Assembly (NCBI RefSeq): GCF_030272615.1
Contig: NC_081413.1
Coordinates: 443,451,038 to 443,515,037, forward strand
Length of the DNA stretch: 64,000 nucleotides
Reading direction: 5' to 3'
Origin: Cryptomeria japonica
Lineage: Eukaryota; Streptophyta; Pinopsida; Cupressales; Cupressaceae
In this document: positions 59,180 to 64,000 of the stretch, piece after piece
Position numbering within the stretch: position 1 is the stretch's first letter
Layout: each line of letters opens with the position of its first letter
Made by a program: the position numbers and the translations under genes
Notes under the pieces: generated by a model
The model's input: only the letters and a program-made list of their open reading frames with translations
What the model was told of the DNA's origin: nothing
The model's database searches: none

Positions 59180-60950
59180 ATCATCCAATGAATTGTGGGA
59201 ATGCCTCACGAAACCTGAGAGAAAAGGAACTAACCCATGTTTGAATTTTATCCTCATGAAGTGGATGGGTGAAAAACACTTTCTCTCCTTCATGATGCTC
59301 AACTTCATAAGCATGAAAAGGGGTGAATTGTAGGTATGAGCCAAATGTCTAATAGGGCATCCCCTTGAAGGAGATAGATTTATGCCATCACTATTGGCCT
59401 CCACCTTGCTCTAACAAAACATGCACCTCTAAGATAGGCCGTTGCTCCTCAAACTTTATTGCCTCTGCTAGCAATGTTAGATCTTCCTCTTGCTCCTCTT
59501 GATTCAATTGATGGGAAGATATCAGTTCAGTGTCAAAACTTGATTGAAAACCCTCAAGATCATCTCAAAATGAAGCATCCTTCAGCTCCTCTATCCCTAG
59601 TATGGTCTCATGCTTTAGCTCAGTTGTAGACATATCCTCTTCTTCAAAGAAGGAAGGAATGTCATCCCATAATGAGAAAACAACCTCCTTCCGCTCCTCT
59701 ACTTGTTTAGCCTTAGGGGCGTTGTCTGATTGGGTAACACCACAAAAATTTGCCTCCTACTTGTTTGTAAAAGAAAAATCTCCCTGCGCCACTAAGTATT
59801 GATTGTACTGGTTATGCCAATCTCCATTGATTTTTTCCTTGAAAGTTGGCCCCTAGCAGCTGATAATTTGAATTTGTGGCTATCAAGGTTTACTGTCCTA
59901 AGACTGTTACATCTAAATTGATACCAATTCATTGTTAAATCTCTACAACACCTTCTGAATTGAGGTCTCCAAAGAGGATTTCATAGCCTTTTGTGAATCC
60001 TTGAGCTCTTGAATCTTTGCAGATAGTTGAAGAGATGTAGGTGCGAGTAGTCGACATGTTGGTGCTATTGGTATGGGCGCCAAAGTAGGTTGTTGTGTAG
60101 GAGCCTTTGGGAACAAGGGTATCGGAGGCCAAGGAGATAACTTTCCAACCTATATTAAACACCCTTATCCCTTGATAGTATTGTCATAAGCTCCTAGAAG
60201 GTTATCCCCACCCATTAATTTTATCATTACAATTATGTCACTGTTTAGAGCCCTAAGGAAGTATAAGAAGGCAAAATTGGAAGATGGTTTTACCAAAGCA
60301 AGGATTATATCCCGAGTCTTTTGAAACCTGTAGTTAAAGTTTTCCATAAACTCATATGGGGCTCTCTTTATAGTTGTGAGTTGTTCAACTAGTGACAAGG
60401 GGTCACTCTTGTCTTCAAAATTTAGCATAATTTTTCTCCCAATTCATCCCAGTTATGGATTGAACCAAAGGGTAGACCCCTATACCATTGCATGGTCTTT
60501 CCCTTGAATGAAGAGGCAAGAAGCCTCACCGCAACATTATCCTTAGTGAAATAATAAACCAAGTAGATGCTTGACACTTCTTATATATGTTCAACTAGGG
60601 TCACAAAGGTTTCCTGAGTAAAAAATGGGATAGCATTTAAGGCTGCTACTAGAATGCCACTTTTTGAGCTAGAGCTAAGGGGCTTCCACCATTAACGGTG
60701 ACAAATGAATGCATTCTAGGGACTACCATGAGAAATAGCAACTCCCTCCTCTTCTAGAATTTGGAATTTCATACTATCAAAGAAAAATACCTTTAGAAAA
60801 TGGTCATGTTGAAAACATGATGTGAAACCGCAGTTGGTCCTGAACAAGAGATTGAATTTGATCCTTAGAGGTTTCAAGTGTTGAATGTCACCGCCTCCAA
60901 AGGAAAGATTTCTAAGAGAAGCACTGAATGCTTAGCAAATGAATTGAAAT
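59180..60950 (-). pseudogene. gag: Element D gag, decayed
   Basis: Minus-strand translation gives a retrotransposon gag pattern: ASSFKGKTMQWYRGLPFGSI followed by NWDELGEKL (60520-60430). Then LNFEDKSDPLSLVEQLTTIK, YEFMENFNYRFQKTRDIIL and FLYFLRALNSDI follow (60425-60230). Further on is an acidic tail, with EERKEVVFSLWDDIPSFFEE (near 59690), LEGFQSSFDTELISS and EEQEEDLTLLAEAIKFEEQ (59510-59450). The frame shifts at least twice and has several stops. No zinc knuckle or pol follows, so the element depended on others for its enzymes. Confidence 0.75.
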
Positions 60951-60963
60951 GTGTGTCCCATCA

Positions 60964-60977
60964 GGCATGCCAAAAAT
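60964..60977 (-). other. Candidate primer-binding site of element D
   Basis: The element strand reads ATTTTTGGCATGCC then TGATGGGAC, directly after the 5' LTR end. It resembles element C's site TTTTGGCACGCCCGATG. Confidence 0.5.
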
Positions 60978-62917
60978 TGTTGTCACAAAAGTTGAAGCTG
61001 CTTGATGAACAACCATGGTCATCAATGTTGTACAACGTGGAAAAAACCTCCCAAGTGTTGAACTTGTAGAAGTGAGGTTGAGTCTCTGGAGAAGGGAAAC
61101 TTCCTTTCCAATGTGAGATGTAAGTGTTGGACCAACCCAACATAGATAAATCCTAATCTAGTGATTTGATAGGAAAAAGGGAGGAGGGGATGCAAGAAAA
61201 AAAGAAATAAGGTTTGAACCTAGATTGAAATGGTGATCTTCCCTGCCTATAGCTGCACAAATAATCAATAAAACTACCCCAGATATGCACAAATTATATC
61301 CTAATCTATCACCTAAGTGCGAATGAAGGTTGTAATTCTATGAAATGAGGAGACGAAGTGAGCTCGGTTCATAGTCACCTACAACTAAGGAAAACAAGCA
61401 AGAATGCATTCAAATAGGAAGGTAAACACTTACACAATTTGTTCAAACTAAATAAAGGCAAGAAGGCTATTTTATTTATGTAAGGGAAAAGAAAAATTTA
61501 CAAGTGCAGAGAACCATAAGTTTTCTACAAAAGAAAAGAAAGAAGATCCCTGAAACATGGGACAAAATTTCCTTTAAAGCTCAGGCATAACTCAGATCGA
61601 GCTATAGTTAAGAAACCCTAACCCTAGCCAAGGTTAGGTTATAAAATATTTGAGAGGAGGAAGATCAGATCAAGGAAATTATGATGGCATGGAGTGCAAT
61701 CTGATAAATGTCCCTTATCTTGGAAAGAAGCAAAATCCCTGCAGTTCAGGGAGAAAAATTGACACATGAAGCATGGCCAAGTACACTGGCAGAGAGAAAA
61801 GTCTCTGATCTACAATTAATGAGCATGGGTTGCATTTGAGAATGAGCCATAAAGTCCAATCTAGAGATATAGTTAAGATATCTAGTGGTTGAATGTAGAA
61901 AGGAAATTAGATACCGGGCACTGACCATGCGAAATAAAACCTCGATGATTAGGTCAACAACTACTCACCTGTAAAAGAGTTTAAATGCCAACAATAGAGA
62001 AAATTGAATCCTAACCATGGGTTTGAGATATTCTCACAAAGATGGATGCACAATATCTCTCCATGTAAGCATCCACCAAGCCCAATGCAAGTTTAAAACA
62101 TGGCCTCTCTTTCGCCCATTAAAGTGAAAATCAATAGTTGCAGACGAGCCACATTATCGGTCGGACCAACCAAAGTCATCTCATGTTTCCTTGCAAGCTT
62201 CATTTTTGTTCATCTTTCTCTTGTACACTGGTGGGATACCATTTTTTATGCTTACGATCATTATCCCACAAGTTCATTTTGCTTTGCATTTGCTATCGTG
62301 GGCTAGTGGGGAACCTTATTCCCTGATGTCATTTCTTACCCCACAAAGTCACCTCAACTCATTGAAAACCATTGTGGGGTGGTGAGATTACTATTTGGCC
62401 TACTCACTGTTTACCCCACAACACCATTCATTATACACATATTGTATCATGAGATGGTGGGGAACAACACCCTCGTCATCCATGTGTTACCCTGCAAGCG
62501 TCGTTTGTCTCAACTTATGCCCGTGCGGGGCAAAGAAAGGAACCAATTTGCTTTCCTTCCCCGCCATCCCGCGTGAGTGAAACTTTATCCTACCAAACCC
62601 TTAGCCCGTTGTTGTTGGATCGGTGCCAAATAACACACAACTAACATGAGGTGGCGAATAACATTATTTGCATGAGATGTTGGTGTAACTATAAGGCATG
62701 GTTCAATAACCCTTGTGTTATTGATGCATCATATTACCCTCATGTTATGCAATTTCTCAAAAATAAGGAAGCAGCTAACTTTATTGAGTACGATAACATG
62801 ATGTGTTAGTCACACTAGCTAACACGATGTGTTAGTCACACTAGCTAACATGATGTGTTAATCACACTAAAATGTCAAAACTGATCTGTACAAGGGTTGG
62901 CACAAAAATTTCCAACA
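60978..62917 (-). repeat. Element D 5' LTR, intact
   Basis: Uninterrupted copy of the LTR that element B splits. It preserves the unoccupied B site AAAGTCATCTCATG at 62174-62187. The open frames at 62100-62580 are matched by similar frames in the other LTR (58075-58515) but carry no domain. Confidence 0.88.
62790..62875. repeat. Palindromic 26-base repeats in element D LTR, three copies
   Basis: Units of the type TAACACGATGTGTTAGTCACACTAGC occur three times here and twice in the other LTR (58740-58790). TAACAC-GAT-GTGTTA and GTGTTAG...CTAACAC are self-complementary. On the element strand they fall near the start of the LTR (U3), where repeats can bind activators (inference). Confidence 0.8.
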
Positions 62918-62934
62918 ATTACACCTTCTTTGAA

Positions 62935-63235
62935 ATTTTTGAATGAAATTAAAACCCATTACAAATGAAAATATGTAGTTTTGAATATTTAATTTTTTTC
63001 TATTGAAAACATCTTCTTCATTTATTATTTAATTTTAAACAAAATTCAAACATTTTTTAGGAAGAATGCACTTTGGTGATATGGCTAAAATCTTTTTCTA
63101 AAAAGGATTTTGATGAAATTAAAGCCCATTATAAATGATAGTGTCTACATTTCAAATATATAATATTTTATTATTGAATATATTTCTATATTTACTTATT
63201 ACTTTTTAATCAAAAACTTCATAAATTTAAAATGG
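62935..63235. repeat. Diverged tandem duplication, about 170-base unit
   Basis: TGAATGAAATTAAAACCCATTACAAATGA (first 20 bases near 62939) recurs as a diverged copy near 63112, and following blocks (ATATTTAATTTTTTTCTATTGAA-like) also match. Confidence 0.7.
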
Positions 63236-64000
63236 CATTTATCATAATATATATTATACATTCACTAAAAAAGGACCCATTAGAGAAAAAATGAATGGAT
63301 GCAGCTAATCTCCACACAAAACCGCATTCCATACAATTTCTAAAATCCACAAAACACAATGGATTTCTACGAAATATTCAATTGTTAAATATTCATGATC
63401 AACATCCCCATTACTATAAAATCACAAAAAATCAAACGAAAAAACAATATGTTTTGCATATCTAGGAACCTTTTTACAATACCATTTTGTGTGAAGATTA
63501 GCCGCTAGAAAAATGAACAAATGAAGTGTAGGCGTGGGTGCATGAGTAGTAGAGGGTAAGAAGTAGCTTTCATTGGATTACATTCGATAGAAAGCTAGGA
63601 AAGAAAAATTGTGTGGCGAGTAGTGGAATGGTGAATGGGAGACAAGGAAAGATCATAATCAATGAACAGTGGGTGAGAAGGACATTAGGAATGAGAGGTA
63701 TTGGTATGATGTAGTGGGGTGACCCATCTATTTCTATAAATGTCAATGTCAGTTTAGTTTTCCCTAAATGAACTGATCAATTGACTCGCATCAATGGAAA
63801 AATGCTAAATATCATAGAGCAAGAAAAAATTATGATTGCACAAAGGGTCAAATAAAAAATGGGGTTGGAGAAATGATATATTAAAGACATGGGAGCATGG
63901 AGGGTTTATGGATTTATCGAGGAGTTGCTAATGATTGATGTAGAAGGTGTGGTGGAGAAAGAAGCTAGTGTGCTAAGTGAAGTAGCATTGAATCGAATAG
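63236..64000. other. Right edge, no feature seen
   Basis: AT-rich until about 63480, then more balanced. There are no long open frames, LTR edges or tandem repeats. Confidence 0.45.

Larger units (their letters stand above)
34608..62917 (-). mobile_element. Element D: gag-only LTR retrotransposon, split by nested insertions
   Basis: Left LTR 34608-35847 plus 58114-58836 (1,963 bases together) matches the right LTR 60978-62917 (1,940). The interior of 2.1 kb carries a decayed gag on the minus strand and no pol, which fits a TR-GAG-type non-autonomous element. The LTR on the element strand starts TGTTGGAAATTTTTGTGCC and ends TTGTGACAACA. Candidate target duplication ATAAC/ATTAC differs at one base. 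Its LTRs are visibly more diverged than those of the elements inside it, as expected of the oldest layer. Confidence 0.8.

Overview
The window looks like gene-poor, repeat-saturated nuclear DNA of a large-genome seed plant, perhaps a gymnosperm; that is inferred from its very long and old LTR retrotransposons, AT-richness and lack of host genes, and the species cannot be named. I see no intact protein-coding gene, tRNA, rRNA or CRISPR. Almost everything is satellite DNA or decayed retroelement.

Left part (1-19975). Bases 1-6540 are a palindromic satellite built of about 20-base modules in both orientations. It is bordered by a GA-rich tract on the left and a mirror-image CT-rich tract on the right, and it is split by a minus-strand LTR element with no coding capacity (2273-4686). 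At 7881-9240 a GC-richer array with a period near 130 bases leads into a broken open frame of about 3.7 kb (9492-13168) that I do not recognise. A Ty1/copia relic (13975-15250, with LTR-like sequence to 16110) follows. Then come a minus-strand LTR relic (17393-19401) holding ten short hairpin motifs, and a 287-base tandem duplication.

Middle part (20391-34607). A 5'-truncated Ty3/gypsy element of Tat type has protease, a G-patch-like motif, reverse transcriptase, two RNase H domains and integrase on the plus strand. Between pol and the 3' LTR it carries an antisense plant mobile domain (PMD) gene. A second copia relic of the same family as the first follows.

Right part (34608-62917) is a set of nested insertions. 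Element D (minus strand, gag only, LTRs near 1.95 kb) has its left LTR split by element B, a plus-strand chromovirus-type Ty3/gypsy with LTRs of about 4.5 kb. B's 5' LTR holds a 344-base TRIM, and its integrase is split by element C (8.1 kb). C has no recognisable gag or pol but carries a second antisense PMD gene. D's intact right LTR and B's TRIM-free 3' LTR act as empty-site references, so several insertion points and target duplications can be read exactly.

Most striking: the antisense PMD module in both an autonomous-type and a pol-less element; inverted short-repeat arrays at the two ends of C; a chimeric 5' LTR in B that has captured 137 bases of its own 3' flank; the orphan 3.7-kb frame with its array; and in-frame stops in B that are nearly all TAG where Gln is expected.
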